From Sporolactobacillus kofuensis (GTDB taxonomy: Bacteria; Bacillota; Bacilli; Bacillales; Sporolactobacillaceae), in contig NZ_JBHSTQ010000004.1 in the NCBI RefSeq assembly GCF_042660205.1, forward strand, positions 62,001-126,000: a stretch of 64,000 bases of DNA, in the 5' to 3' direction. Of this stretch, positions 1 to 9,331 are shown one piece after another. Within the stretch, counting starts at the first letter, position 1. Each line of letters opens with the position of its first letter. Below the pieces are notes generated by a model. That model was not told the DNA's origin, did not search any database, and saw only the letters and a list, made by a program, of their open reading frames with translations. A program made the translations under genes and the position numbers.

Positions 1-38
1 AAAAAAGTGAGAGCACAAAAGGATAAGAGAAGACTTGT

Positions 39-69
39 CCGGATCTCGTAAACGTGGATCCGGTTTTTA
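39..69 (+). terminator. Intrinsic terminator of a gene left of the window
   Basis: CCGGATC (39-45) pairs with GATCCGG (57-63) and is followed by a T run (64-68). It probably ends transcription from a gene lying before position 1. The remaining bases up to the first gene (about 70-291) hold no coding sequence I can recognise; they are AT-rich and presumably carry the promoter of the polysaccharide operon. Confidence 0.6.
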
Positions 70-291
70 TTTGCCTAATTACCAATTACCAAGGTCAAAA
101 GCGTTTAAACACTGGATCATGTGCTCATTGCCGGGTCGTTTCTTGTCCTGAATCATAGTCTGTAACAAAATGTTCAGAATTTGTTCATATCTCTGTAGTA
201 ATATTTAGAAACTGAATGATGTAAGAAAATTAACAAATCTGCAGTTTACTTAAAAAATAGAGTTTAGAGAGATAGAGAGGTGTGTTTACAA

Positions 292-1107
292 ATGAACGGG
301 AATCGTTCGGGGCTGATTTCTGAGCTATTATACCTATTCAAGATGAACAGAGCGTTTTTGAGTCACGCGCATTTACCTTATCATGTGGTGATTACGCATC
401 ATGAAGATCGTGAATCTCATGCGGGAAAATTACTTTTTACTGAGATGAATGCGTTTTTTTGTTTGTCCATAACGGAATCGGTGACTCTATTTATTTTTCC
501 AAACGTGACGCAAAAAAATGTAAAGGATACCGATTGCTTCCGCTCAGATCAACCCGGTGTAAAAATTACTGTTTTTGATGACAGGACAGAGGATTTCGAA
601 AAAAAGTTGATTAACTTGCTCAATGAGTATGAACCTGAAATTTTTTATGATGCAAATGGAGTCAGCAGTATGATAGCTGCCGGGTCATTTACAGAGCCCT
701 TACATTTCTCAGTCATCGATGACGATCCGATTGCACGATCGTTCCTTAATGAATTTATTGAACGACAAGATTGGGACTGTCCTTCAGATGTTAAGACTTT
801 TCGAGAAGGGCAATCGTTTTTTGAAAGTAAACGCCTTGAAGAACCTGGAAAGCACGTTGTACTTCTGGAGAATGTACTTCCCAGAATAACTGGCCTTGAA
901 ATTGTTAAGCAAATTAGGAAAAATTACGCTGATGATACAGTTTCGATCATGATGTTTTCGGGAAGAAAAAGAGAAGAAGATGCGCTCAGCGCGTTTAAAT
1001 TCGGTGTCAATGACTTTATGGAGAAGCCGCTGAAACACCAAGAAATGGCGGTAAGAATTAAGAACATGACGAAAAGGATGAGAGAACTTGTTTCCTCTTT
1101 CAATTAA
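292..1107 (+). CDS. Two-domain protein with C-terminal pseudo-receiver (phospho-Asp replaced by Glu)
   Basis: First gene of a four-gene polysaccharide-type operon. About 271 residues from ATG 292; a GTG at 280 is also in frame, but the AGAGAGG sequence fits ATG 292 better. Residues 1-135 match nothing I know. Residues about 138-260 have a CheY-like receiver fold: acidic cluster VIDDDP near 142-146, Ser in MMFSG near 223, and Lys in MEKPL at about 245. At the phospho-acceptor position the sequence reads LLENVLP, with Glu (about 193) where an Asp is expected, so normal phosphorylation is unlikely and the domain may be locked in one state. No DNA-binding domain is visible. It overlaps the next gene by 20 bp, suggesting translational coupling and a role controlling the synthase. 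That role is inference. Confidence 0.8.
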   Translation: MNGNRSGLISELLYLFKMNRAFLSHAHLPYHVVITHHEDRESHAGKLLFTEMNAFFCLSITESVTLFIFPNVTQKNVKDTDCFRSDQPGVKITVFDDRTEDFEKKLINLLNEYEPEIFYDANGVSSMIAAGSFTEPLHFSVIDDDPIARSFLNEFIERQDWDCPSDVKTFREGQSFFESKRLEEPGKHVVLLENVLPRITGLEIVKQIRKNYADDTVSIMMFSGRKREEDALSAFKFGVNDFMEKPLKHQEMAVRIKNMTKRMRELVSSFN

Positions 1108-2137
1108 GATTGTTGTCTGGTCAGTGATCACTTTGTTTATTATACTGTCGGTTCTATTTATTATTCTTGTCGTGCATAAAATTTATGAAAACAACAGTCA
1201 GGCCAGTGTTGAACAATTAAAAAGGAAGATACAACCTCTGATCTTTCAGAATTTATTTTGGAACCAAGAGCATTCTCTGGAAATGTATTCTAAAAAAAGG
1301 CCATTTGGGGATTCAATCCTTGAATTAGTAAAAGAAATTAACAATCAATTCGATTTAAATTCGCTTAATTTCATTCAATCAAAGACGTTCGAAGAATACA
1401 TTGTTCCAGTGATCAAAAAAAGATTAGGGGTACACAGCTGGAGTGAGCGAATGAATACCTTATATCTCCTTGAAAGTCTGGGACCTGCAGCGTCATGGAT
1501 TAATCTATGGCAAGTCTATTACCGAAAGCACATTTCTCGTCAGGAACAATATATCATTTTAAGAATCAATGCACAGGCAAACGATCTGCGCGTCATTAGT
1601 CAATTAATGACAAAACCACCATATCATTCTGTTTATTTTTATAAACAAGTCATTTCAAAGATGGATGGGCGACTATTCAAACATCTCGTTGATCAATTCG
1701 ATGAATGCACTCAAGAGTTGAGGATCTCTATACTATCTGTAATTGGGGAGAAACGTGAATTACACTATCTTCCCTTTGTTGAAAATCATTTGTCCGATCA
1801 AAGCATGGACATTCGTATTCACGCCCTTAAGACGATACGTGACTTTTCGTATATCAGTAAGAATGAGAAACTTCTTCCTTTTGCTAACTCGGATTACTGG
1901 ATTGAACAGATGATTTTTTGCCAGATTGCAAAGGGGTTAAAAACACCTGAGTACCTTCCAGCACTTAAAAACCTTCTGACAAGCAGAAACTGGTGGGTGC
2001 GCCATTATTCGGGCGAGGCAATCGCTCACACACCGGGAGGGATGGACGTGTTAAGAAAAATAGCTTTTGGAAGCAAGGATAAATTTGCCCAAGATATGGC
2101 GGATCAATGGATTCAAAGGGCGGAACTCAACTTATGA
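1088..2137 (+). CDS. Membrane-anchored HEAT-repeat protein of the polysaccharide operon
   Basis: 349 residues from a TTG codon inside the 3' end of the preceding gene, with an AAAGG/GATGAGAG ribosome site upstream. One strong N-terminal membrane segment (about residues 6-29) is followed by a soluble region. The C-terminal two thirds show helical repeats of the HEAT/armadillo type, for example MDIRIHALKTIRDFS and a final unit WWVRHYSGEAIAH. HEAT arrays bind proteins, so this is a plausible scaffold linking the pseudo-receiver to the membrane glycosyltransferase. It overlaps the next gene by an ATGA junction (2134-2137). No catalytic motif is seen. HEAT assignment is fairly sure; the scaffold role is inference. 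Confidence 0.75.
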   Translation: MFPLSIKIVVWSVITLFIILSVLFIILVVHKIYENNSQASVEQLKRKIQPLIFQNLFWNQEHSLEMYSKKRPFGDSILELVKEINNQFDLNSLNFIQSKTFEEYIVPVIKKRLGVHSWSERMNTLYLLESLGPAASWINLWQVYYRKHISRQEQYIILRINAQANDLRVISQLMTKPPYHSVYFYKQVISKMDGRLFKHLVDQFDECTQELRISILSVIGEKRELHYLPFVENHLSDQSMDIRIHALKTIRDFSYISKNEKLLPFANSDYWIEQMIFCQIAKGLKTPEYLPALKNLLTSRNWWVRHYSGEAIAHTPGGMDVLRKIAFGSKDKFAQDMADQWIQRAELNL

Positions 2138-3573
2138 TGGATGTACTCAACCAATCGATATCAACGCTCTTCTATACGGTAGGGCTGCTGATTCTTATTT
2201 ATATGTTAGGCGTTGTCTGTTTTTATTTCATTATATTCATTGTTTCAGCTTTCGAATTGAAAAAGCTTCAAGAACTGGATGAGGTCGACCCTTATGAAGA
2301 ATTGATCAGGTCTTATGATACCAAGCCGATTTCGATTCTTGTCCCAGCACACAATGAAGCAATGGGCATAACGGAAAGTGTCAATTCCTTGCTGAGCCTT
2401 ATCTATCCTGAATATGAAATTATTGTGATTAACGATGCGTCAACAGACGATACATTACGTGTAATGATTGACCAGTTTCAGATGGAAAAGGTTCCTATTG
2501 TAATCAGAAAAGTCCTGAACAGCGCACCAATTCGTGCCGTTTATAGGTCAAAGTCTTCCCCAAATGTGTTCATGATTGATAAAGATCATGGTGGAAAGGC
2601 GGATGCCTTGAACGCGGGGATTAATTTGTCCAAATACCCTTATTTCTGCACCATTGATGGTGATTCTATTCTTGAACGCAATGCGCTTTTAAAAGTGATG
2701 AAACCAATTATTGATTCAGACGAATCGGTCATCGCTGTGGGAGGATCAGTCCGTATTGCCAACGGTTGTTCAATTACTGCGGGTGAAGTCATGAAAATCA
2801 GTCTGGATCGAAACCCCATTGTTATTATGCAAGTGATTGAGTATCTGCGCGCTTTTCTGATCGGGAGAATAGGCTTAAGTAAATACAACATCCTGATGAT
2901 TGTATCCGGAGCATTCGGTGTTTTTAATAAAAGCTGGGTAATTAAAGCGAAAGGGTACAACACAAAAACGGTCGGAGAAGACATGGAACTTGTTGTTCAC
3001 CTTCACGAACTGATAAAGAAAGAAAAGCAAAAAAAGCAAGTGAAATATATACCCGATCCCGTATGCTGGACAGAAGCCCCTTCAAGCATGAGAATGCTAT
3101 GGCGTCAGCGTGCGCGCTGGAACAGAGGGCTGTTCGAAGTGCTTTGGATGCATAAGAAAATGCTTTTTAATCCGAAATATAAGAGCGTCGGACTCATTTC
3201 ATTACCCTACTTTTTCTTGATCGAATTACTTGGAACATTTGTTGAATTTATTGGTTATCTAATTCTGATTTTCGGAGCATTATTCTCGTTAATTTCAGTG
3301 AAAATGGCGTTACTTCTCTTTTGCTTCAGCTTGCTCTTGGGTTCTCTCTTATCCATGTGTGGCGTGCTTCTTGAAGAGTGGAGTTTAAAAAAATACCCTA
3401 AAGTTACGGATCTAGTGGCTTTATTCGTTCTTGCGCTTACAGAATCATTCTGGTATAGACCTCTGATCACGTTTTTCCGCTTTACAGGGATTTTGCAGAT
3501 GTTCACTAAGAGTAACAAATGGAAGAGTATGGAACGAAAGGGTATTTCGTCAACAAGTACAGTAAATAGGTGA
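2134..3573 (+). CDS. Processive family 2 glycosyltransferase (polysaccharide synthase)
   Basis: Membrane GT2 enzyme of the cellulose/hyaluronan/poly-GlcNAc synthase type, about 479 residues from ATG 2134. An N-terminal membrane segment precedes the cytoplasmic GT-A domain: VPAHNE, the first Asp in IINDAS-like VINDAS, Gly-Lys in DHGGKADALN, DGD (about 175-177), GEDME (about 281-284) and the processivity motif RQRARW (about 324-329). Three or four hydrophobic segments follow from about 350, as expected for a synthase that both polymerises and extrudes a chain. The sugar cannot be told from sequence. The start overlaps the HEAT gene stop; the next gene begins 5 bp after this stop. Poly-N-acetylglucosamine, cellulose or a mixed glucan are all possible. 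Confidence 0.88.
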   Translation: MMDVLNQSISTLFYTVGLLILIYMLGVVCFYFIIFIVSAFELKKLQELDEVDPYEELIRSYDTKPISILVPAHNEAMGITESVNSLLSLIYPEYEIIVINDASTDDTLRVMIDQFQMEKVPIVIRKVLNSAPIRAVYRSKSSPNVFMIDKDHGGKADALNAGINLSKYPYFCTIDGDSILERNALLKVMKPIIDSDESVIAVGGSVRIANGCSITAGEVMKISLDRNPIVIMQVIEYLRAFLIGRIGLSKYNILMIVSGAFGVFNKSWVIKAKGYNTKTVGEDMELVVHLHELIKKEKQKKQVKYIPDPVCWTEAPSSMRMLWRQRARWNRGLFEVLWMHKKMLFNPKYKSVGLISLPYFFLIELLGTFVEFIGYLILIFGALFSLISVKMALLLFCFSLLLGSLLSMCGVLLEEWSLKKYPKVTDLVALFVLALTESFWYRPLITFFRFTGILQMFTKSNKWKSMERKGISSTSTVNR

Positions 3574-3578
3574 AAAAT

Positions 3579-6500
3579 ATGAAAAAATGGCTCTTAATTT
3601 CTACCTTGCTCTTGATTCCGCTCATCCCGGCGATCATCTGGTATTTCAAACCGGTCACGCCACTAAATGTCGTCATCTTGGACAAGACTGTGCCGACCGT
3701 TAATTATCGTGAACATCAATCTTTAACTTGGTTATTAAATTATTTAAAAATCGTCCCGACTACGAGTGCTAAGGACTATTCAGTAGTAGACTATGCGGGC
3801 TATCACCCCGAGAAGAAACGTGGCTCGAAAATCGTTCCACTCGAAAATGAGAAACAAAAGGCTGATCTGATCTATTTAGCCGATACCTATGGCGTATACC
3901 GTCACCAAGAAGAGCGCTACCAGAAGCCCATTTACGGGGGAACCACATCTAAAGAACTATCATGGATCGATCAGCAAATAAAAAAGAATCATGCCACAGT
4001 GATTGCTGAATATAACACATTACAAAGTCCAACCTCAGCAAAAACGCGTGCAGGTATGGAAGGATTATTTGGGATTCATTGGACTGGATGGATTGGCCGA
4101 TATTTTCCTAATCTCCAGGCCAAAAATAATCCGGATCTGCCGTCATGGGTGCCCCGAGATTACAAAAATAAATACGGGAAAAAATGGACCTTTAAAGGGT
4201 CAGGATTTGTCCTCTCAAAAGAGAACGGGGATATTCTTGTCTTGCAGCAGAACAAACAAGTCAAAGGCCAAGGCATACAGGTCTCCTTTACTTCTGAGGG
4301 AAAAAATATTTTTCATTTGAAACAATCGCCTAATTACAATTATTGGTTTGATATTCTAAATACAAACGGTGCCGAAGAGTTGGCAACCTACCAATGGAAA
4401 TTAACATCCAGCGGGAAAGAACTTTTGCAAAAAAATGAAATTCCACGTTCATTTCCTGCGATTACCATGCAAACATATAATCAAAGCAGAAACTATTATT
4501 TTGCCGGTGATTATGTTGATTCCGGCCAATCGCTGTTTCTTCATCAGTATGAAGGGATTCCGACAATGCGTCGCTGGTTTGCATCCGGGAGCAGAGGAGA
4601 TACAGACGCTTTCTTCTGGAAAACATATGTTCCATTAATGACGACAATTTTGAAAGACAGACAAAAGGTCCACGTACAACAAACAAAGCTTAAGCAATCG
4701 AAGCTTAAGCAAGCAAAGCACATACAAACAAAGCCTTATTACGCAAAAGTTAATCAACGGTCTTTTTCTGTTCTTCAAAATGGAAAGTGGAAAAAGATTA
4801 AGATTAAGGGTGTCAATATAGGAATCAGCAAACCTGGAAAGTTTCCCGGGGAAACGGCCATAACACAAGATGAATATTACCGTTGGCTGACGGAAATCGG
4901 GAAAATGCATGCGAATACAATTCGCGTTTATACGCTGAACCCACCCGGATTTTATCGGGCACTTTATCAATACAATAAAAAACACTCAAAAAACCCAATC
5001 TATCTGTTTCAAGGTGTTTGGGTTAACGAGCCCGACATGATTAAGGCAAACGATGCCTATAACAGGGGTGTGTCGTCAGCATTCCGAAAGGCAATCAAAC
5101 AGCAGATTGACGTGATTCACGGAAATGCACACGTGCCCTATGTACCCGGGAACGCCAGTGGTATCTATTCTGCTGATATTTCCAAATATGTCATCGGCTG
5201 GATTATCGGAATTGAGTGGGATCCCGATATGGTGATGCACACCAATGCATTGCATAAAAACGATCCACAATATAGAGGAAATTTTGTTTATACAAAAGGA
5301 GCAAATCCGTTTGAATCATGGCTAGCAGGGATGATGGATTCAACCATTAAATACGAGCAAACGCACTACCATGTGATGCGCCCAATCAGTTTTACGAACT
5401 GGGTAACTACCGACCTACTCAAACATCCTGGCGAACCTCTTCCAAAAGAAGACGAAGTGAGTGTGAATCCGGACCATATTTATCTTAATAAGAATATGCC
5501 GGCAGGCGAATTTGCATCCTATCACATCTATCCGTATTATCCGGATTCACTCAACCTTGAGAAAAAATATCTGAATTTCAAAAATAGTCGAGGTCAAAAG
5601 GACAATTATGCCGGCTATCTTAAGGAATTGGATAACGCCCAGCATTTACCTATCTTGGTGGCTGAGTTCGGGGTACCCAGTTCGAGAGGAAAAACACATA
5701 ATAATCCATTTGGTATGAATCAGGGTCAATTATCAGAGGAACAACAAGGGAAGGTTGATGCCTCGCTTTTTCAGGATATAAAGGCTGAAAAGCTGCTCGG
5801 CGGATTAATTTTTTCCTGGCAAGATGAGTGGTTCAAACGCACCTGGAACACGATGGATTACGACGATCCTAACCGTCGTCCGTTTTGGTCAAATGCACAA
5901 ACGAGTGAACAGCAATTCGGAATGCTAAGCTTTGACCGACTTAAAATAAAAGTTGATGGGCAGGATTCTGATTGGAAACATTCACCGTTCCTATACCGGC
6001 AGAAAGCTCAGAAAACATCAGGACCTCAACTTGTTAATATGCAAGCGGATCATGATGAGCGCTATCTCTATTTGAAATTTAAAGTAAACGGTCTTGAAAA
6101 GACTTCTGCCAAAAAGGGAGACAATCCGATCCTCATTTATTTTGATACGCGAAACAATGCCGGAAATCAAAAAATGGGTACTGTTGATTACCCGGGCGGT
6201 AGCGAATTTGTTCTCTATCTAGATAAAAAAAATAATTCCCGGATCCTGGTCGATAGTTACTACGACGTGACGTATTATCAATACAGCCGCTTGAATTTGA
6301 TGAAGAAACAGCCGTACGGCGGGAAAGCTAATACAGGTATTTTTAATCCGGAAAAACTCGTTCTTAACAAAGTTGATTTGAAATCAGGAAAAAATGTGTT
6401 GGCCTATGAGACTGGAAAATTGACGTTTGGAAACGGAAATCCGGACAGTAAAAACTACAATTCCTTGTCCGATTACTATATAAATCGCTCTAATGGAATT

Positions 6501-6833
6501 ATTGAGATTCGGATACCCTGGCTGATGCTTAATTTTAGAGATCCCAGTCAACTGGAAATCATGGGTGATATGTGGCAAACAGGATTGGCAAAGGGTGAAA
6601 AAATTAAGGGGATAAAGATTGGCGCTCTGCTTCTCAATAAGCCATTGAAGAATGGAAATCCTTTAAATTTACGTGCCTCATCAGTGATCAACAGTTTTCC
6701 AAAATTATCAAAGAATAAACTGAGCATAAAACAAACGCAAATGTATCGCTGGAAGCCATGGAATACGCCACAATACAGTGAACGTCTGAAGCAGACCTAT
6801 TATATTATGAAAAAAGAGTTTGAAAAGCCCTAA
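3579..6833 (+). CDS. Large secreted or membrane-anchored glycoside-hydrolase-like protein
   Basis: About 1084 residues from ATG 3579 (TAGGTG ribosome site at 3566); a GTG at 3570 overlapping the synthase stop is also possible. The N-terminus (MKKW then a hydrophobic stretch to about residue 24) is a signal or anchor sequence. Residues 30-400 are an uncharacterised extracellular region with a Lys/Gln-rich linker near 365-390. Residues about 410-790 look like a TIM-barrel glycosidase: GVNIG strand, NTIRVYT, candidate acid/base Glu546 in GIEWDP and nucleophile Glu696 in VAEFG. A C-terminal beta-rich part (about 800-1040) with DSDWKHSP and DERYLYLKFKV resembles a carbohydrate-binding domain. As last gene of the operon it probably trims, modifies or releases the polymer. 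Family number not determined. Confidence 0.75.
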   Translation: MKKWLLISTLLLIPLIPAIIWYFKPVTPLNVVILDKTVPTVNYREHQSLTWLLNYLKIVPTTSAKDYSVVDYAGYHPEKKRGSKIVPLENEKQKADLIYLADTYGVYRHQEERYQKPIYGGTTSKELSWIDQQIKKNHATVIAEYNTLQSPTSAKTRAGMEGLFGIHWTGWIGRYFPNLQAKNNPDLPSWVPRDYKNKYGKKWTFKGSGFVLSKENGDILVLQQNKQVKGQGIQVSFTSEGKNIFHLKQSPNYNYWFDILNTNGAEELATYQWKLTSSGKELLQKNEIPRSFPAITMQTYNQSRNYYFAGDYVDSGQSLFLHQYEGIPTMRRWFASGSRGDTDAFFWKTYVPLMTTILKDRQKVHVQQTKLKQSKLKQAKHIQTKPYYAKVNQRSFSVLQNGKWKKIKIKGVNIGISKPGKFPGETAITQDEYYRWLTEIGKMHANTIRVYTLNPPGFYRALYQYNKKHSKNPIYLFQGVWVNEPDMIKANDAYNRGVSSAFRKAIKQQIDVIHGNAHVPYVPGNASGIYSADISKYVIGWIIGIEWDPDMVMHTNALHKNDPQYRGNFVYTKGANPFESWLAGMMDSTIKYEQTHYHVMRPISFTNWVTTDLLKHPGEPLPKEDEVSVNPDHIYLNKNMPAGEFASYHIYPYYPDSLNLEKKYLNFKNSRGQKDNYAGYLKELDNAQHLPILVAEFGVPSSRGKTHNNPFGMNQGQLSEEQQGKVDASLFQDIKAEKLLGGLIFSWQDEWFKRTWNTMDYDDPNRRPFWSNAQTSEQQFGMLSFDRLKIKVDGQDSDWKHSPFLYRQKAQKTSGPQLVNMQADHDERYLYLKFKVNGLEKTSAKKGDNPILIYFDTRNNAGNQKMGTVDYPGGSEFVLYLDKKNNSRILVDSYYDVTYYQYSRLNLMKKQPYGGKANTGIFNPEKLVLNKVDLKSGKNVLAYETGKLTFGNGNPDSKNYNSLSDYYINRSNGIIEIRIPWLMLNFRDPSQLEIMGDMWQTGLAKGEKIKGIKIGALLLNKPLKNGNPLNLRASSVINSFPKLSKNKLSIKQTQMYRWKPWNTPQYSERLKQTYYIMKKEFEKP

Positions 6834-6900
6834 GTAGTTACTTTTATGCTTGGCATGGTAAACCATACCTTCAGCATATAAGGATTATTGCAAAAAAAGT

Positions 6901-6980
6901 AACAGCACCCTGAACTGAACCCCCGAAGTTGGACAACGAAAGGCCAACTTTGGGGGTTCAAATCACAGAAAGGTGCTGTT
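6901..6980. repeat. 80-bp nested inverted repeat, terminator-like, with insertion-sequence-like ends
   Basis: AACAGCACC (6901-6909) pairs with GGTGCTGTT (6972-6980). Inside it a 17-bp arm (6916-6932, containing CCCCCGAAGTTGG) pairs with 6944-6960 with one G-T wobble. The sequence lies between two convergent genes and would work as a bidirectional terminator. The AAGTTGGACA-type sequence resembles the ends of IS3/IS150-group insertion sequences, so it may be a palindromic remnant or miniature element. Confidence 0.55.
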
Positions 6981-7038
6981 TTGTTCTTTGAATGTCTTGA
7001 TGTACACTTCGTGTGGCTGTTTTTGCCCTTTTGCTTGA

Positions 7039-7509
7039 TTAATATTCTCCCTTAATGACAAAAAACGAGCCCCGAATGGTTCCAGCGAGTTTTGACTTCT
7101 GCCGAGCAAACTTAAACTTTTCTACTAACTCCTTCGGTACCTCCATCCCCTCTGAAAGCTTAAAACCAACAGCGCGCTTCTTAGGGTTATCGATCGTGTA
7201 CATGACGTTAACCTCAAGCCCATCCTCATAAATGACGTAGGCAAATTTGATATTTTCTACTTGGAAACGTGACGTTTCTAAAGGCTTGGCCGCAAATTCA
7301 AGAGCACGTTCTTCTTTCAAAATCCGGTTCACATAATCAAGCGTTTCCTGGCTTTCACTGGCTGGCACAACCGTAAATTCATGCTTGTATTTGTTCATAA
7401 AATAACGGGCTTCATGAGCACGTAAACCGGCAAGCGTGTCTGCCACAGGCGAAGACTCTAAACCAACCGTAGACACATTTTTAAAATCAACGATATAGGA
7501 CAATTCCAT
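7039..7509 (-). CDS. Unrecognised 156-residue soluble protein
   Basis: No family recognised. The translation is soluble, mixed alpha/beta, with no signal peptide or membrane segment and no cysteine. It contains RAHEARYFMNKYKHEF and a basic C-terminal segment KFKFARQKSKLAG. Composition and codon use look like a real gene. The ATG (7509-7507) lies only one base from the GAGGG ribosome site, too close. The TTG two codons later (7503-7501) sits six bases from it and may be the true start, giving 154 residues. The 180 bp between it and brnQ contain a short reading frame I do not consider real. Confidence 0.6.
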   Translation of the reverse strand: MELSYIVDFKNVSTVGLESSPVADTLAGLRAHEARYFMNKYKHEFTVVPASESQETLDYVNRILKEERALEFAAKPLETSRFQVENIKFAYVIYEDGLEVNVMYTIDNPKKRAVGFKLSEGMEVPKELVEKFKFARQKSKLAGTIRGSFFVIKGEY

Positions 7510-7690
7510 CCCTCATTTAACTTTTTATTTTTTTACATCAGAAATCCACAGTTCACCAAATACTCAATTGTTCCCCATGTGTTCTTCAGGCAGTGATGGG
7601 CATCATTTACTACTATTATTGCATAACCAAGCAGTAATCGTAGAATCAATGGGCAAAGGCCAAATAATTTATCAAATACGCCAACTAAAT

Positions 7691-9043
7691 TTAGTGAACA
7701 GCATTTTTTGGAGTACGCATCGGCCATAAACTACCGATAAATGCACCAATAAGCGCTGGTAAAATCCAGCCAAGCCCAATACGGTAAAGGGGTAAATAAT
7801 CCATGTAGAATGATCTAATGGATTCAAACAAAGTGAGAGACGCGCCGGGTAAACTGTTGACTAAACTGCTATACCCGTCCAACAAGCTCACGCAAAAAGT
7901 GAAGAACATTGTGGCTGCGTAAACACTTTGTTTATGTCGGAATAAAGGTGAACAAAGGGTCAATAAGATCAAAACAATGGCCAAAGGGTACAGTAACATT
8001 AATACGGGTACTGCATAGTGAATGATATTATTTAGACCGAAGTTGGCAATCACAAACGACGTGAGGCATAGTACCAAAACAAACAATTTATAGCTCACTT
8101 TTGGAAATGTACGATTAAAAAATTCGCTGCATGACGTAATCAGTCCGATGCTCGTTTTTAAACAGGCGAGAACGATAATAATTGCCAATAAAATGGAGCC
8201 GAATGATCCGAAATAATGTTTCGCCACTGCAGCAAAGATTAAACCCCCATTATCGTATGTTCCGATCGCCGATACACTCGATCCGCCCATATAGGTAATC
8301 AGTCCATAGATCAGCATCATCAGTACCATGGCGAAAACACCTGATTTCCAAGTGGCTTTCGCGATCTCCTTCGGATTAGTGATGCCTTGTCTCTTAATCG
8401 CCTGTATGACAACAATACCGAATGCAAGTGATGCAAGTGCATCCATCGTGTTATAACCTTCTTCAAAGCCCGTGATAAAAGCCAAGTGGCTGTAGTCACC
8501 CGTTGGTTTACCAAAGTGGCCCATCGGTTTGACGAGGGTAATAAAAATTAAGAGGAATAAAAACACTAAAAACGCAGGGGTTAAATATTTGCCGATATAG
8601 TCGATAATTTTTGCCGGATTTAACGATAAATAATAGACAACTGCAAAAAACTCAAAGCTAAAGAGCCCGAGATATATACGGATATGGTCTGGATTGATAT
8701 ACGGCTCAAAACCAACGACGAAAGGAACCGTTGCTGTCCGTGGTATTGCAAAAAGTGGTCCAATCGTTAAGTAAAGAGCCATGGCGAAGACGACGCCAAA
8801 TAGAGGATGGACCCGACTGGCTAAATGACGCAATCCACTACTCCCGGATAAACCAAACGCTAAAATCCCCATAAATGGCAATCCGATTGCGGTGATGAGA
8901 AAGCCGAATAATGCCGGCCAAAAATTCGTGCCTGCGAGCTGTCCCATTTGGATCGGAAAAATTAAATTTCCTGCACCAAAGAACATTCCGAACAGCATCG
9001 TGCCAATGATGGCATAGGTAGAAAATGATCGTTTTTGTTGCAT
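7691..9043 (-). CDS. brnQ: Branched-chain amino acid transporter (LIVCS family)
   Basis: 450-residue polytopic membrane protein, the usual BrnQ length, predicted to carry leucine, isoleucine and valine by cation symport. The N-terminus shows the family signature (GTMLFGMFFGAGNLIFP) and about twelve hydrophobic segments follow, ending in WILPALIGAFIGSLW. The start is well supported: AAGGAG lies seven bases upstream of the ATG at 9043. Monocistronic on the minus strand; the neighbours do not suggest a pathway link. Confidence 0.93.
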   Translation of the reverse strand: MQQKRSFSTYAIIGTMLFGMFFGAGNLIFPIQMGQLAGTNFWPALFGFLITAIGLPFMGILAFGLSGSSGLRHLASRVHPLFGVVFAMALYLTIGPLFAIPRTATVPFVVGFEPYINPDHIRIYLGLFSFEFFAVVYYLSLNPAKIIDYIGKYLTPAFLVFLFLLIFITLVKPMGHFGKPTGDYSHLAFITGFEEGYNTMDALASLAFGIVVIQAIKRQGITNPKEIAKATWKSGVFAMVLMMLIYGLITYMGGSSVSAIGTYDNGGLIFAAVAKHYFGSFGSILLAIIIVLACLKTSIGLITSCSEFFNRTFPKVSYKLFVLVLCLTSFVIANFGLNNIIHYAVPVLMLLYPLAIVLILLTLCSPLFRHKQSVYAATMFFTFCVSLLDGYSSLVNSLPGASLTLFESIRSFYMDYLPLYRIGLGWILPALIGAFIGSLWPMRTPKNAVH

Positions 9044-9253
9044 GCTTGTGCTCCTTCTTGATGCATTTCATCTATTTTAACATCCTTTTTGGCAGTCAGC
9101 TATATGCAACCAGAGAACAAACCATCCATTAGTGGCAAGTGGGTGATTAGACAGTTAGAGCCGCAAATGAACCTTATAAATCGTTTTAGACCTCATGTAG
9201 TTGCGAAAAATCCGCATCATAAGTAAGTGGGGTTCTTTTATTTCAGTGATTTA

Positions 9254-9301
9254 TTGACATAAAGCCGAGATAAATTTATATTATAAAGGAACGATCGTTC
9301 C
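9254..9301 (+). promoter_or_regulatory. Promoter of the TetR gene with overlapping palindromic operator
   Basis: TTGACA (9254-9259), 17 bp spacer, TATATT (9277-9282). The perfect palindrome GGAACGATCGTTCC (9288-9301) covers the expected transcription start, a classic place for TetR autorepression. The same core recurs before the downstream transporter genes (9926-9949). Confidence 0.8.
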
Positions 9302-9331
9302 AATAAATGGTTGAACTTTGGAGTGAGGGCT

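Noticed and set aside
7533..7727. 64-codon minus-strand frame overlapping brnQ
   Set aside because: It overlaps the well-supported end of brnQ, has low-complexity composition and no ribosome site or family features.
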